This document shows positions 52,822 to 61,412 of a stretch of 64,000 nucleotides of DNA, piece by piece. A model generated the notes under the pieces. It was not told the DNA's origin, ran no database searches, and worked only from the letters and a program-made list of their open reading frames with translations. The first letter of the stretch is position 1. Each line of letters opens with the position of its first letter. Origin of the DNA: a virus; IMG/VR virus record IMGVR_UViG_3300046457_000175, positions 55,290 to 119,289 of that record. One strand, given 5' to 3'. A program made the position numbers and the translations under genes.

Positions 52822-53223
52822 ATGATTGGAACGAAGGGTTTTCGCACCCGCGAGGCAGCTGCGTATCGCAAGAACCGAACGCATCGGCTGACTTCGGAAG
52901 AGGTCAGAGAGGCCCGCTTCGCCAACCTGCACGGCAATGTCGAGCAGTCTGAAGCGACGGCAGCGCCCGCCGCTGAGCCGGTCGAACCCAAAACGGCCGA
53001 GGTCGTGGAAGCGACCGATCAGCCCGAGCAGACCGACACCACTGACGAAGTGGCCGGCGACGAGAACGCCGACGAAGCTGGTGACGAAGCTGGTGACGAA
53101 ACCGGTGACGAGGCTGGCGACGAAGACGGGGACGAAGACGAAGGCGAGGCTGATGCCGGCGCCGACAAGTCCAAGACGACCGCTTCGAAGAAGAAGAAGG
53201 CCAAAGGCAAGGCCAAGAAGTAA
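52822..53223 (+). CDS. Charged low-complexity virion protein, 133 aa
   Basis: Start ATG 52822 with GGAG upstream. Basic N-terminus (MIGTKGFRTREAAAYRKNRT), a Pro/Ala/Glu section, then repeats of the GDEAGDE type (about residues 75-110) and a Lys-rich tail (KKKKAKGKAKK). Highly polar and probably disordered. Next to the capsid gene, so perhaps a capsid-associated or decoration protein. Confidence 0.6.
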   Translation: MIGTKGFRTREAAAYRKNRTHRLTSEEVREARFANLHGNVEQSEATAAPAAEPVEPKTAEVVEATDQPEQTDTTDEVAGDENADEAGDEAGDETGDEAGDEDGDEDEGEADAGADKSKTTASKKKKAKGKAKK

Positions 53224-53232
53224 GGACCTGTG

Positions 53233-53661
53233 ATGGGCTACGCGACCAAAGAGGACATCGACGAGCTTTACGGCACCGACCTCCTAGTGCGCGTAGCCGA
53301 TTACGACCGAGACGGAACGCCGGACCCTGCCGTTGTGGCGAAGGGGCTGGAGGGCGCCGACGAGATTTGCGACGCCTATCTGTCCGCTCAGTATACGATC
53401 CCAGTCGTCCCCACGCCCGGCGTGGTGAGGAACTGTGCGATCGACATCGCCATCTACAAGATGGCGCTGGGCCGCACCAGCCGCACCGACGAGATGCGGG
53501 TGCGATATGAGGACGCTCTGGCTCTGCTGGAGAAGATTTCAACCGGCAAGGTTGGCCTCGGCCTGCCGCCGACGACCGTCGACAATGGCGACGGCACGAC
53601 CACAACGACCGATCCGAACGTCAAGCGCTCGGGAGGCTCGTTCGACTGCGGGAGGGCCTGA
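53233..53661 (+). CDS. DUF1320 (Mu gp36-like) head-tail protein, 142 aa
   Basis: ATG 53233, or GTG 53230. MGYATKEDIDELYGTDLLVR, then ICDAYLSAQYTIP and YKMALGRTSRTDEMRVRYED follow the DUF1320 family, which in Mu-like phages lies at the head-tail junction. A C-terminal Gly-rich acidic tail is present. Followed by tail completion and Gp37 genes. Confidence 0.8.
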   Translation: MGYATKEDIDELYGTDLLVRVADYDRDGTPDPAVVAKGLEGADEICDAYLSAQYTIPVVPTPGVVRNCAIDIAIYKMALGRTSRTDEMRVRYEDALALLEKISTGKVGLGLPPTTVDNGDGTTTTTDPNVKRSGGSFDCGRA

Positions 53662-54149
53662 TGGCCGACCTGCAAGTCAAGATCGACTCCGGCGACCTCC
53701 GCAAGCTCAACAAGCGGATCGCCGGCCTGCTGCATGACACGCTCCACCTGGAGGAAGTCTACGCAGCAGCTGCCGAGTACATGAAGCGATCAACGGTCAA
53801 CCGCATCGTGCGGAGCAAGACCGGGCCTGACGGCGAACGTTGGGCGGCGCTCCGCGACGTCACCATCAAGCTCCGGAACGGAAGCGACAGCGTCCTGTTC
53901 GACAGCGGTGAGTTGTCCAGGGGCATTCAGATCCAAGACATCAGCCACGACGGCTTCGTGCTCAGCTCCACGGCCCTGAACAAGCAAGGCGAGTCCTACT
54001 CGTCCTACCTGCAGGACGGTGTGAAGCGGACGCGAGGCATGATCAAGGGCAAGCGGATCCCGCCGCGCCCGTTCATGGGCTTCTCGGACGAGAACAAGCG
54101 ACGGATCTCCAAGATGATCCGCGATTATCTGGCGCATGGAGGCGACTGA
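53661..54149 (+). CDS. Virion morphogenesis/tail completion protein (Mu gpG/P2 gpS-like), 162 aa
   Basis: MADLQVKIDSGDLRKLNKRI, then VRSKTGPDGERWAALRDVTI (the recognisable F/W-ALxxxT core), and a C-terminal IPPRPFMGFSDENKRRISKM, common to this family. It helps complete or terminate the tail at the connector. Position in the Mu-type order fits. Confidence 0.85.
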   Translation: MADLQVKIDSGDLRKLNKRIAGLLHDTLHLEEVYAAAAEYMKRSTVNRIVRSKTGPDGERWAALRDVTIKLRNGSDSVLFDSGELSRGIQIQDISHDGFVLSSTALNKQGESYSSYLQDGVKRTRGMIKGKRIPPRPFMGFSDENKRRISKMIRDYLAHGGD

Positions 54150-54733
54150 TGAGCAAGATCGTCGACTTCCGCAACCGGATCATCGACTTTGTCAAGGCCC
54201 TGTACCCCGACATGGATGTCGACTGGTACGACGGCCAATTCGACGAGCACGACATCGCAGAGTGGACGGTAAAGACGCCGTCCGCCCGTGTCGCTGTGAT
54301 GAACTCGACCGGAGACCACGAGGTTACCGGAGAGTTGAACGCGCGGCTCCGTGTCGTGATCGTCATCATCGACGAGAACAGGTTTGTCGCCCTTGATGGC
54401 GACGCCCGTGCCTGGGAATACGTCGAGACCATCGCCATCGAGGCGAACCTCAATAAATTCGGCGACCCGAATGCGGCGCCGGCAACCATGGTCAAGTTCC
54501 GCAGGCTCAGCCAGCCAGTCCTCCGCCGCGAAGGCGTGTCGATCGGCGTCGTGGAATGGGAGAGCGATCTCACCATCGGCCATAACCGAGTCCTCGCCCG
54601 CGACTTTTTCTACGACCCTGCCACCGGACAGCGCATCAACCAGCTGCCGCGGTCCAATCACACGCGCGGCCACGTCCACATGGCGGACGGCAAGCAGAAC
54701 GACGAGCAGACGGACTTCACTGTCGAGGAGTAA
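54149..54733 (+). CDS. Gp37-like (DUF1834) tail protein, 194 aa
   Basis: MSKIVDFRNRIIDFVKALYP, with DWYDGQFDEHDIAEWTVKTP and RLRVVIVIIDENRFVALDG, resembles the Mu Gp37 family. Acidic N-terminal half, strand-rich middle. It usually sits just before the tail sheath or baseplate genes. Start overlaps the previous TGA (TGATGAG). Confidence 0.75.
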   Translation: MSKIVDFRNRIIDFVKALYPDMDVDWYDGQFDEHDIAEWTVKTPSARVAVMNSTGDHEVTGELNARLRVVIVIIDENRFVALDGDARAWEYVETIAIEANLNKFGDPNAAPATMVKFRRLSQPVLRREGVSIGVVEWESDLTIGHNRVLARDFFYDPATGQRINQLPRSNHTRGHVHMADGKQNDEQTDFTVEE

Positions 54734-54735
54734 CA

Positions 54736-56163
54736 ATGAGGGCACTTCTGTCGATCGAGCGACGCATGCAGGATCTCGAACGCAAGTTCGAGAACAAGGA
54801 GCGCCTCGGTAAGGTCGTCCAAGTCAAGTACGAGAAGGACCGCTGGTACGTCAAAATGAATGACGGCCAGGACCAGACCCCGAGCGGGTCTCAGTCCAAC
54901 GCTGACCCCATGGGCGGCGAGGGCACTGTCCGCAGCGACTGGCAGCCGTGGCAGAGCTTCTCTCACGGCACCATGAAGTTCTCCGTGCCCCCGAAGGTTG
55001 GTCAGGAAGTCCTGATGCGGTCTGTCGGCGGACAGGCTGAGCTATCGACCGTCGAGCCCTTCCACTACGGTCCGAAGACCCCGTCCCCGCACGGCAAGCA
55101 GGACGAGACTGTCGGCCTGATCCACGAGAAAGAGGATCAGCAGCACTGGCAGCACCAGACCAAAGACACGCACCACCTCATCATCAAGTCCAAGAAGAAG
55201 TCCGGCGGCATTGGCGGCCTGGGCGACATCGGCGGGCTCGGTGACCTGGCCGGCATGGGTCAGCTGGCAGGCCTGAGCGGCATGGACTTCTCCAGCATGC
55301 TCAGCGGCCTCGGCGGCCTGGACCTCAGTGCGCTTGGCAACATCGCCTCGCTTTCCAGCCTGGGCAACCTCGCGAACCTCGATATCTCGAGCCTGGCGAA
55401 CCTCTCTCAGCTGGCGAGTGTTGTGCCGCAGCTCGGCAATCTGTCGCAGCTCACCAACATCGCCAGCATCGGCAACATCGCGAAAATGTCGGGCCTCCCC
55501 GACCTCGCCCAGCTCGGCAACATCCAGGGCATCGCAAGCCAAGTCACTTCCGGCAACCTTCTAGGTTCGGTCGGGAGCATGATTGGCGGCGGCGCTGGTG
55601 GCGGTGCCGGCGTCCCGGCGGCGATGGGCGGCCAGCAGAAAGAAGACGCACCCAAGCTTCCCGAAGTGCCGGAAGAGGGCGACGACGGCGTCACGCAGAT
55701 CAAGTCGACAAAGGAGTTCATCCTCAAGACGGTCGGCAAGAGCAAGTCGTACTACCGGCAGGACGAGAAGCTGGTCCACATTCGGTTCGGTGAGGACAAG
55801 GCCAAGGCCGACATTCTCATGGACGAGAACCAGGTCAAGATCCAGTTCAAGGACAAGAAGGCCGTCGTCACCTGGAAAGAGGACCAGCTGAACGTCACCT
55901 ACGGCGAAGACCAGTCGAACATCAAACTGTCCGACGAGGAGATCGTCATCACCCAGGGCAAGGACGCCTCACGGGTCACGATCCAGCAGGAATACGTCGA
56001 AGTGAAGGGCGCCAATGAGTGCGCTGTCGGCGTGGACGGTCGCTGGGTCAACATCAGTCAAACGCGAGTCAATCTCGGAGTGAGCGGCCCGAAAGAGCAG
56101 GCTCAATTCAAGGTCATGACGGAGGGTGGTCCATCCGAAAGGGTCTGGGCCAACATCTCCTAA
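54736..56163 (+). CDS. Baseplate assembly/spike protein (P2 gpV-like) with long insertion, 475 aa
   Basis: N-terminal OB-fold-like part (KVVQVKYEKDRWYVKM, then SHGTMKFSVPPKVGQEVLM) characteristic of gpV/Gp45-type baseplate spikes. A C-terminal beta-helix section (about 315-450) consists of repeated short strands (VHIRFGEDKAKADILMDENQ and similar). Between them, residues about 157-300 form an unusual Leu/Gly/Asn/Ser repeat region with spaced LGN, LAN and IGN motifs, absent from ordinary gpV. The spike pierces the outer membrane; the insertion might bind another baseplate part or cargo. Confidence 0.85.
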   Translation: MRALLSIERRMQDLERKFENKERLGKVVQVKYEKDRWYVKMNDGQDQTPSGSQSNADPMGGEGTVRSDWQPWQSFSHGTMKFSVPPKVGQEVLMRSVGGQAELSTVEPFHYGPKTPSPHGKQDETVGLIHEKEDQQHWQHQTKDTHHLIIKSKKKSGGIGGLGDIGGLGDLAGMGQLAGLSGMDFSSMLSGLGGLDLSALGNIASLSSLGNLANLDISSLANLSQLASVVPQLGNLSQLTNIASIGNIAKMSGLPDLAQLGNIQGIASQVTSGNLLGSVGSMIGGGAGGGAGVPAAMGGQQKEDAPKLPEVPEEGDDGVTQIKSTKEFILKTVGKSKSYYRQDEKLVHIRFGEDKAKADILMDENQVKIQFKDKKAVVTWKEDQLNVTYGEDQSNIKLSDEEIVITQGKDASRVTIQQEYVEVKGANECAVGVDGRWVNISQTRVNLGVSGPKEQAQFKVMTEGGPSERVWANIS

Positions 56164-56175
56164 CGAAAGAGACCA

Positions 56176-56430
56176 ATGATCAAGAAAAAGAAAAAGTACG
56201 TGGTCGCTGCGCCGTTTTGGCACGACGGCATCCTTCTCGCGAAGGACTCCGTTATCTGGCTCTTCCCCAAGGAAGCCAAGTACCGGGCGCACGCGCTAAC
56301 CGAGGAGCAGACGACCGCATCCTCGGAGCCTGCCGCTCCCGCTGCCGAGGCCAAGCCAGTCAAGCGCAAGCCCTCCACGGCTGTTGTTGTGGAGGAGGCG
56401 CCGGCCAATGGCGACGACAACGTCAACTGA
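56176..56430 (+). CDS. Baseplate-region small protein, 84 aa
   Basis: Lys-rich start (MIKKKKKYVVAAPFWHDGIL), then a Pro/Ala/Glu-rich tail. Overlaps the gpW gene by 23 nt. Function unknown. Confidence 0.65.
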   Translation: MIKKKKKYVVAAPFWHDGILLAKDSVIWLFPKEAKYRAHALTEEQTTASSEPAAPAAEAKPVKRKPSTAVVVEEAPANGDDNVN

Positions 56431-56770
56431 GCACCTCATCGACGTCGACCGCTTCACAGGGGCGTTGATCCAAGGCTGGGATCGTATCAGCCAAAGCATT
56501 TACGTCATCCTCACCACCAGGCTGCGCACCAGGTTGATGCGCCAGTGGTGGGGATCGAAGTTCATCGACATGCAGGACAAGCCTGGCAACCAGGAAGTCC
56601 TCATGGCCGGCATGATGGCGGCGATTGCCGCGATCAACAGCTATGAGCCCGAGTTCAAGGTGACGCGGGTCTCGATCGATGAGTTCGATGCTTCAGGGGA
56701 GATCACGATCACCATCGAGGGTGTCGACCTCGTTGATGCCGCACTCAAGCGGGTCAAAGTAAACATCTAG
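56408..56770 (+). CDS. Baseplate wedge protein (P2 gpW/T4 gp25-like), 120 aa
   Basis: Start ATG 56408 (MATTTSTEHLIDVDRFTGAL). The core IYVILTTRLRTRLMRQWWGS with a following strand-helix pattern is the T4 gp25/P2 gpW lysozyme-like wedge fold. It joins the sheath and tube to the baseplate. Between the spike and gpJ genes, as in P2. Confidence 0.85.
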   Translation: MATTTSTEHLIDVDRFTGALIQGWDRISQSIYVILTTRLRTRLMRQWWGSKFIDMQDKPGNQEVLMAGMMAAIAAINSYEPEFKVTRVSIDEFDASGEITITIEGVDLVDAALKRVKVNI

Positions 56771-56780
56771 CGAGGGTCCA

Positions 56781-57659
56781 ATGCCCAACTACACGTCGCC
56801 CGCGCTGTACATCGACTTCGCGCGACTGCCGCCCCCGGACGTCATTGAGACGATCGAATACGAGAGCCTGGTCCAAACCTATAAGGACCAGGTCCTCGCC
56901 AAGAACAGCAAGCTCGCGGCGGCTCTGAACCTGGAGCAGTCACCCACCAACATCATCCTGGAGGCTGAGGCCTACGGCGAAATGCTGGTGCGGGCCCGCG
57001 TCAACGCGGCGGCTCGCGCCGTCATGCTGGCCTTCTCCAAGGGGGCAGACCTCGACAATCTTTCCGCATTCTTCGGCGTCGAGCGCGCCGCGGGCGAGAC
57101 TGACGACAGCCTCCGCCGCCGCGCGCAGATGGCCCCTGAGGCCTTCACGACCGCCGGCTCGGAAGGTGCCTACATCTTTCAGGGCCTGACCGCCGATCCC
57201 GTCAATGTTCGGGACATCACCGCGGTCAAGATGAACGACAAGGGCGGCGTCAGGATCTGCGTAATGGCCTCCGGAAGCAATCCGGTGCCGGCCACCGACG
57301 TCATCCTGAAGGTCCGCGACCGCCTCAATTCGAAGGGCATCAAGCCGCTCACCGACGTGATCAGCGTCGTGCCGGTCAAGGTGATCCGTACAAAGATCGT
57401 CGCGAACATCTCGCTCTATCCCGGCCCGGACGCAGCATTGGTCATGGCAGACATCGGCACCGCCCTGAGCAAGGTGCGCGCCAACGTCTCGCTGATCGGC
57501 CGCGATCTCACCCGGTCCGCAGTCATTTCAGCCCTCAACCAGGAGGGCGTTCAGTCCGTCGATCTGATCTCGCCGGCCGAAAACGTCGTGATCGACACTG
57601 ACCAGTGCACCCTCATCGAGAGCGCCGCGATTACGCCGCTTCAGCTCAGGGTGGAGTAA
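56781..57659 (+). CDS. Baseplate wedge protein (P2 gpJ-like), 292 aa
   Basis: MPNYTSPALYIDFARLPPPD and the segment RAVMLAFSKGADLDNLSAFF, then ETDDSLRRRAQMAPEAFTTA, are signature parts of the gpJ/Gp47 family, the main wedge component that folds against gpW. The C-terminal half alternates strands and helices. Correct neighbours on both sides. Confidence 0.9.
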   Translation: MPNYTSPALYIDFARLPPPDVIETIEYESLVQTYKDQVLAKNSKLAAALNLEQSPTNIILEAEAYGEMLVRARVNAAARAVMLAFSKGADLDNLSAFFGVERAAGETDDSLRRRAQMAPEAFTTAGSEGAYIFQGLTADPVNVRDITAVKMNDKGGVRICVMASGSNPVPATDVILKVRDRLNSKGIKPLTDVISVVPVKVIRTKIVANISLYPGPDAALVMADIGTALSKVRANVSLIGRDLTRSAVISALNQEGVQSVDLISPAENVVIDTDQCTLIESAAITPLQLRVE

Positions 57660-57662
57660 GTC

Positions 57663-58880
57663 ATGGCGACGTTTCCGACGCGCCGGATGGATCACATCCT
57701 GGCGCCGAACGCTACCGAGTACGAGCGCACGCTGGCTTCTCAGGTCGATCGTCTGCTCGATCTGAACATTCCGATCCGGCTCCTTTGGAACCCTTGGGAA
57801 TGTCCGGAGCACCTGCTGCCTTATCTGGCATGGGCTCTCTCGGTCGATCTCTGGGACTCTTCTTGGCCGATCACCAAACGTCGAAGCGTCGTCGCGAACG
57901 CCATCAAGCATCATCGCCTGAAGGGCACGCTGCAGGGCATTGAGACCTATCTCGATCTCGTGGACAGCAAGCTGCTGAAAGCAACCACGCCGCCGGCCAC
58001 GCTGTTCTCCGGCCCGTCGCTGACGAAAGATCAGCGCGAAGCCTGGCTCGCCAAGCTGCCGCAGGTGAGGGTGTGGAATGAGTACGAAAATTCGACTGAC
58101 GGTTATCGGTTGTTCATGGGCGGTCAACGCGCCCATCGCTTCCTGAACGGCAAGTTCCCATATCCGAATGGAGCTGAAAGCCGCGCCGCTCGCCGAGCGC
58201 GTTGGGTCGTTAACGGCACAGAGACAGACACCAAGGTCGACAATTTCGGGGCCTACTTCCGGCTCTTCATCAAGACCCGGTTGCCTTACTCTCTCTTCTG
58301 CAACACTCCAATGCGGCAGAAGAAGAAGTTCCCGATCCCGTCCACCGCTTTCAAGCGGGTGGTGACGATCGAGCCGATCCAAACGGCACCATGGCGCAGC
58401 ACGGTCGGCCCTCAATTGGAGCCGGTCCAGGCGCAAGCCGAAATGGTCACGCAGCCCGGTCACGACACCGGGGTCGCAGTTTACTCCAACAGGGTGAACT
58501 ACAAGAAGCATTTTGTCCCGTCTCGCGCCGGCACCCGCGTTTTCCTGCGCTACCCGGTGTACGACGCTTCGGTCGAATACCCGGCAAAACGACCCTCGAT
58601 CCAGTTCATGGGCGTTGGCCGATACGGCATCAAGCCGAAGACGGCCGAGTTGAAGGTCGCGATGTCAACGAAGTGGAGCCGGTACAAGGCTCGCCTCAAC
58701 GACACCTTCGTGCCCAGGTCCCGCTTCTGGACTCCGCATGATGGAACGCTGATGGCGAAGAACAGGCAGGCGATCATCGCCGCCAAGCGCCTCTCCGACC
58801 AGATCGTGCTCGACACCAACACCAAGCCTGGGTTTATCGCCGGCCTGCCTCGCTGGGCGGGCGATCCCATCGTCATCTGA
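57663..58880 (+). CDS. Tail protein I (P2 gpI-like) with C-terminal extension, 405 aa
   Basis: The first 200 residues match the P2 gpI family: LASQVDRLLDLNIPIRLLWN, CPEHLLPYLAWALSVDLWDS, RSVVANAIKHHRLKGTLQGI. Usual gpI proteins are about 180-220 aa, so the additional 200 residues (basic, with RTRLPYSLFCNTPMRQKKKF and a Lys/Tyr-rich tail) are a phage-specific fusion. It connects the baseplate wedge to the fibres; the extension may be the fibre-docking part. Confidence 0.85.
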   Translation: MATFPTRRMDHILAPNATEYERTLASQVDRLLDLNIPIRLLWNPWECPEHLLPYLAWALSVDLWDSSWPITKRRSVVANAIKHHRLKGTLQGIETYLDLVDSKLLKATTPPATLFSGPSLTKDQREAWLAKLPQVRVWNEYENSTDGYRLFMGGQRAHRFLNGKFPYPNGAESRAARRARWVVNGTETDTKVDNFGAYFRLFIKTRLPYSLFCNTPMRQKKKFPIPSTAFKRVVTIEPIQTAPWRSTVGPQLEPVQAQAEMVTQPGHDTGVAVYSNRVNYKKHFVPSRAGTRVFLRYPVYDASVEYPAKRPSIQFMGVGRYGIKPKTAELKVAMSTKWSRYKARLNDTFVPRSRFWTPHDGTLMAKNRQAIIAAKRLSDQIVLDTNTKPGFIAGLPRWAGDPIVI

Positions 58881-58900
58881 TCATAAACCGATGCACATAG

Positions 58901-58928
58901 GCCCATCCTTCCGCGGGGGAGGGTGGGC
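58901..58928 (+). terminator. Terminator-like hairpin before the second fibre module
   Basis: GCCCATCCTTCC and GGGAGGGTGGGC around a GCGG loop (some G-T pairs), with CGTCTTCG after it. Between tail protein I and the 755-aa gene. Confidence 0.55.
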
Positions 58929-58955
58929 GTCTTCGTGCGCAACGAGAGACCTTCA

Positions 58956-61223
58956 ATGGACCGCAAAGTAATCTTCCGCGACTATCAGGAGCAGGTCGCG
59001 ACCGACCACAATAACCTGCAGGACTACGTGCAGGCGGCGATGGACAACATCGTTTCCGACGCGGTGAGCGCCAGCCGGAAGTATTCCGGCCTGATGGTCT
59101 CCAAGACCGGCCAGGTCGAAGTCACCATCGGTGCAGGTCGCATTTACGACATGGGCGCAGTCTACGGACGCCGCTCTGTCCTGACGCAGTCGCTCGCCAC
59201 CTACGTGGCCGCCGCTGCCCGCCGCATCGTCACCGTCTCGGCCTTTGGCCAGGAAACGGAGACGGACATCGAGACGCGCGACTACCTGACCGACGTCGAC
59301 ACCGGCACGGTTGAGCCGCGCGCTGTGTCCATGACGGACTCCCGCGACGTCCAGTTGGTCTTCACGGCCGGCGCAGAGGCTGCTGACCCGGTCCCCCCGG
59401 CAATTCCCGCGACCCACGTCGTGATCGCCAATGTGATGCTGGACACCACGCAGGTCATCTCGATTGACATGCAGGACCAGAACGCGGTCGTTTCGACCGA
59501 CGCTCTCGACCTCCGCACCGATCTGCTGGAGGCCTTCCGCTCCATCATCGAGCCGCGCGTTACCTCGCTTGCGTCCGATCTTGCGGACCTCGCCAACCGC
59601 GTCACCGGCCTGAGCAGCCAATCCGATCTGTCCCGCGTGTATCTCGATCTGGCGCGCGTGAAGGAGAGCCTGCGCTATCCGGACGACGCTTCCGGCTTCG
59701 ACGCTGACTTCTTCCTGCTGCCGAACAAGTCGGACTACAACAACACCAAGCTGCTCGGATACGACGCGAAGGTCCAGGAGGGCATTCGCTTCAACGATGC
59801 CAACGCCAACCAGTTCGAAATTTCGCTGTTCTCGGCGAACGACCCGAACGCGGCGGCGGCCGGCGGCTATCTGATGCCGAAGTACAGCAACGTGCTGAAG
59901 ATCCAGACCGGTTCCTACACCGAGTCGCTCGGCATCGCGCAGTACGGCTACCAGGTGCATTCGATGAAGGTGGGCTACATGGCCCGCTCGCGCATCCGCT
60001 ACGGCGGCAGCTACACGGTCTGCACCAACGGCAACAGCTACGGCACGCCCGGTGAAGCTGTCCCGGCGACCAATTTGTACGACTTCTCCTCGGTGGAGTT
60101 CTCGACGGTTCAGAACAACGGCGCGACCTGGGATCATCCCTACGCCTGGTCTCGCACCGACTACTACTGGCTCGACACCTGGCAAGAGCCGTTCATGTAC
60201 GAGGTCACCACGAACCTCAACATCACGGGCGCCCAGGTTGCTCAGACCTTCCTGGTCTCGAACGACATCATCGCGACCCAGATCGGCTTCTACATCTCGG
60301 CCAAGGCCGCGAACGAAGACATCCACATCGCGCTGTGCGAAGTGACTGCCGGTCAGCCTGACCTCGAAAAGGTCTGTCTGAAGACGACCTACGCTCAGGC
60401 AAACATCGTCACGGGTTGGAACCTGTGCCCGATCCAGCCGACCTTCCTCGCGAAGGGCAAGCGGTACGCCTTCGTGTTCATTTCGAACGCGAACCACCAG
60501 ATCGGCATGACCTCGGGTCAGTCCTATCTGGACGGCACGTTCTTCTACTCGACCGATGGCATCTACTACATGGGCGACCTGACCAAGGACATGATGCTCC
60601 AGGTCTACGGCGCTCAGTTCGCTTCGTCTCAGGTCGCGATCGAGTTCGCTCCGATCAACCTCGATGGCGGCTTCCGGGATATCGACATCCTGGCTGAACA
60701 GTGGGTGCCCGGATCGTGCGAGCTGATCTACGAAATGCGGCCGAACGGTACCGGTCAGTGGCAGCCTCTGATCTCCGACAATGCCGGAGTTCTCGCAGTC
60801 GCTCCGCCGCTCGCTCAGTTCAGGGCTCGCTTCGTCGGCACCACCGACATGATGCCGATCCTGCATCTGACCGGATCGCGCGTCAGCGTGTCGCGGCCGA
60901 AGACGGCGTTCAAGCACGTCTCGACCACGATGACCGTGCCGGCGATGTCTGCCGTCGCGAACAACCTGACCTTCGTCAACTTGCTCGAAATGTTCGATCC
61001 GACGCCGCACACCTACGGCATCACGGTTCGAGTCGGATCGACGGATTACAGCCCCGTCACGACCGTTTCGAAGGTCAAGGACACGACGGCGAAGCGCTAC
61101 GAGAAGACCTACACGTTCAGTCTTCCCGGCGGCACCACGCAGTTCACGGTCTCGCAGACGGGAACCACCAACTCTCCGCAGGTGACGTACCACGTCGCCG
61201 AGCGGACCTTCTACACCAAGTAA
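58956..61223 (+). CDS. Large tail-fibre/baseplate protein, 755 aa
   Basis: Start ATG 58956 (MDRKVIFRDYQEQVATDHNN), inside the purine-rich GAGAGACC. Two large beta domains: about residues 1-230 (GLMVSKTGQVEVTIGAGRIY, then strands and a linker) and about 290-755 of beta sandwiches, separated by a helix. No enzymatic motif. Position after gpI and its size suggest a proximal tail-fibre or baseplate spike-ring protein to which the distal fibres attach. Confidence 0.65.
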   Translation: MDRKVIFRDYQEQVATDHNNLQDYVQAAMDNIVSDAVSASRKYSGLMVSKTGQVEVTIGAGRIYDMGAVYGRRSVLTQSLATYVAAAARRIVTVSAFGQETETDIETRDYLTDVDTGTVEPRAVSMTDSRDVQLVFTAGAEAADPVPPAIPATHVVIANVMLDTTQVISIDMQDQNAVVSTDALDLRTDLLEAFRSIIEPRVTSLASDLADLANRVTGLSSQSDLSRVYLDLARVKESLRYPDDASGFDADFFLLPNKSDYNNTKLLGYDAKVQEGIRFNDANANQFEISLFSANDPNAAAAGGYLMPKYSNVLKIQTGSYTESLGIAQYGYQVHSMKVGYMARSRIRYGGSYTVCTNGNSYGTPGEAVPATNLYDFSSVEFSTVQNNGATWDHPYAWSRTDYYWLDTWQEPFMYEVTTNLNITGAQVAQTFLVSNDIIATQIGFYISAKAANEDIHIALCEVTAGQPDLEKVCLKTTYAQANIVTGWNLCPIQPTFLAKGKRYAFVFISNANHQIGMTSGQSYLDGTFFYSTDGIYYMGDLTKDMMLQVYGAQFASSQVAIEFAPINLDGGFRDIDILAEQWVPGSCELIYEMRPNGTGQWQPLISDNAGVLAVAPPLAQFRARFVGTTDMMPILHLTGSRVSVSRPKTAFKHVSTTMTVPAMSAVANNLTFVNLLEMFDPTPHTYGITVRVGSTDYSPVTTVSKVKDTTAKRYEKTYTFSLPGGTTQFTVSQTGTTNSPQVTYHVAERTFYTK

Positions 61224-61232
61224 GAGGCCACC

Positions 61233-61409
61233 ATGGCAGACACCCAAACGACCCCGCAGATCGATCCGGACAAGCAGTATCGCATCAAGCTGGCTCGCGC
61301 GGTCGAGGTCGCTCCCAAGATTTGGGCGCGCCCCGGCAACGAGGTCACCCTCAAGGGCTCCGAGATCGCCCAGCACGGGGACGCAATCACCAGCTTCGAA
61401 GAGGTCTAA
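61233..61409 (+). CDS. Small virion protein, 58 aa
   Basis: MADTQTTPQIDPDKQYRIKL, strand pattern EVTLKGSEIAQHGDAITSF. GAGG before the ATG. Between two fibre genes and possibly a fibre-attachment or head-fibre protein; function unknown. Confidence 0.7.
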   Translation: MADTQTTPQIDPDKQYRIKLARAVEVAPKIWARPGNEVTLKGSEIAQHGDAITSFEEV

Positions 61410-61412
61410 GCC

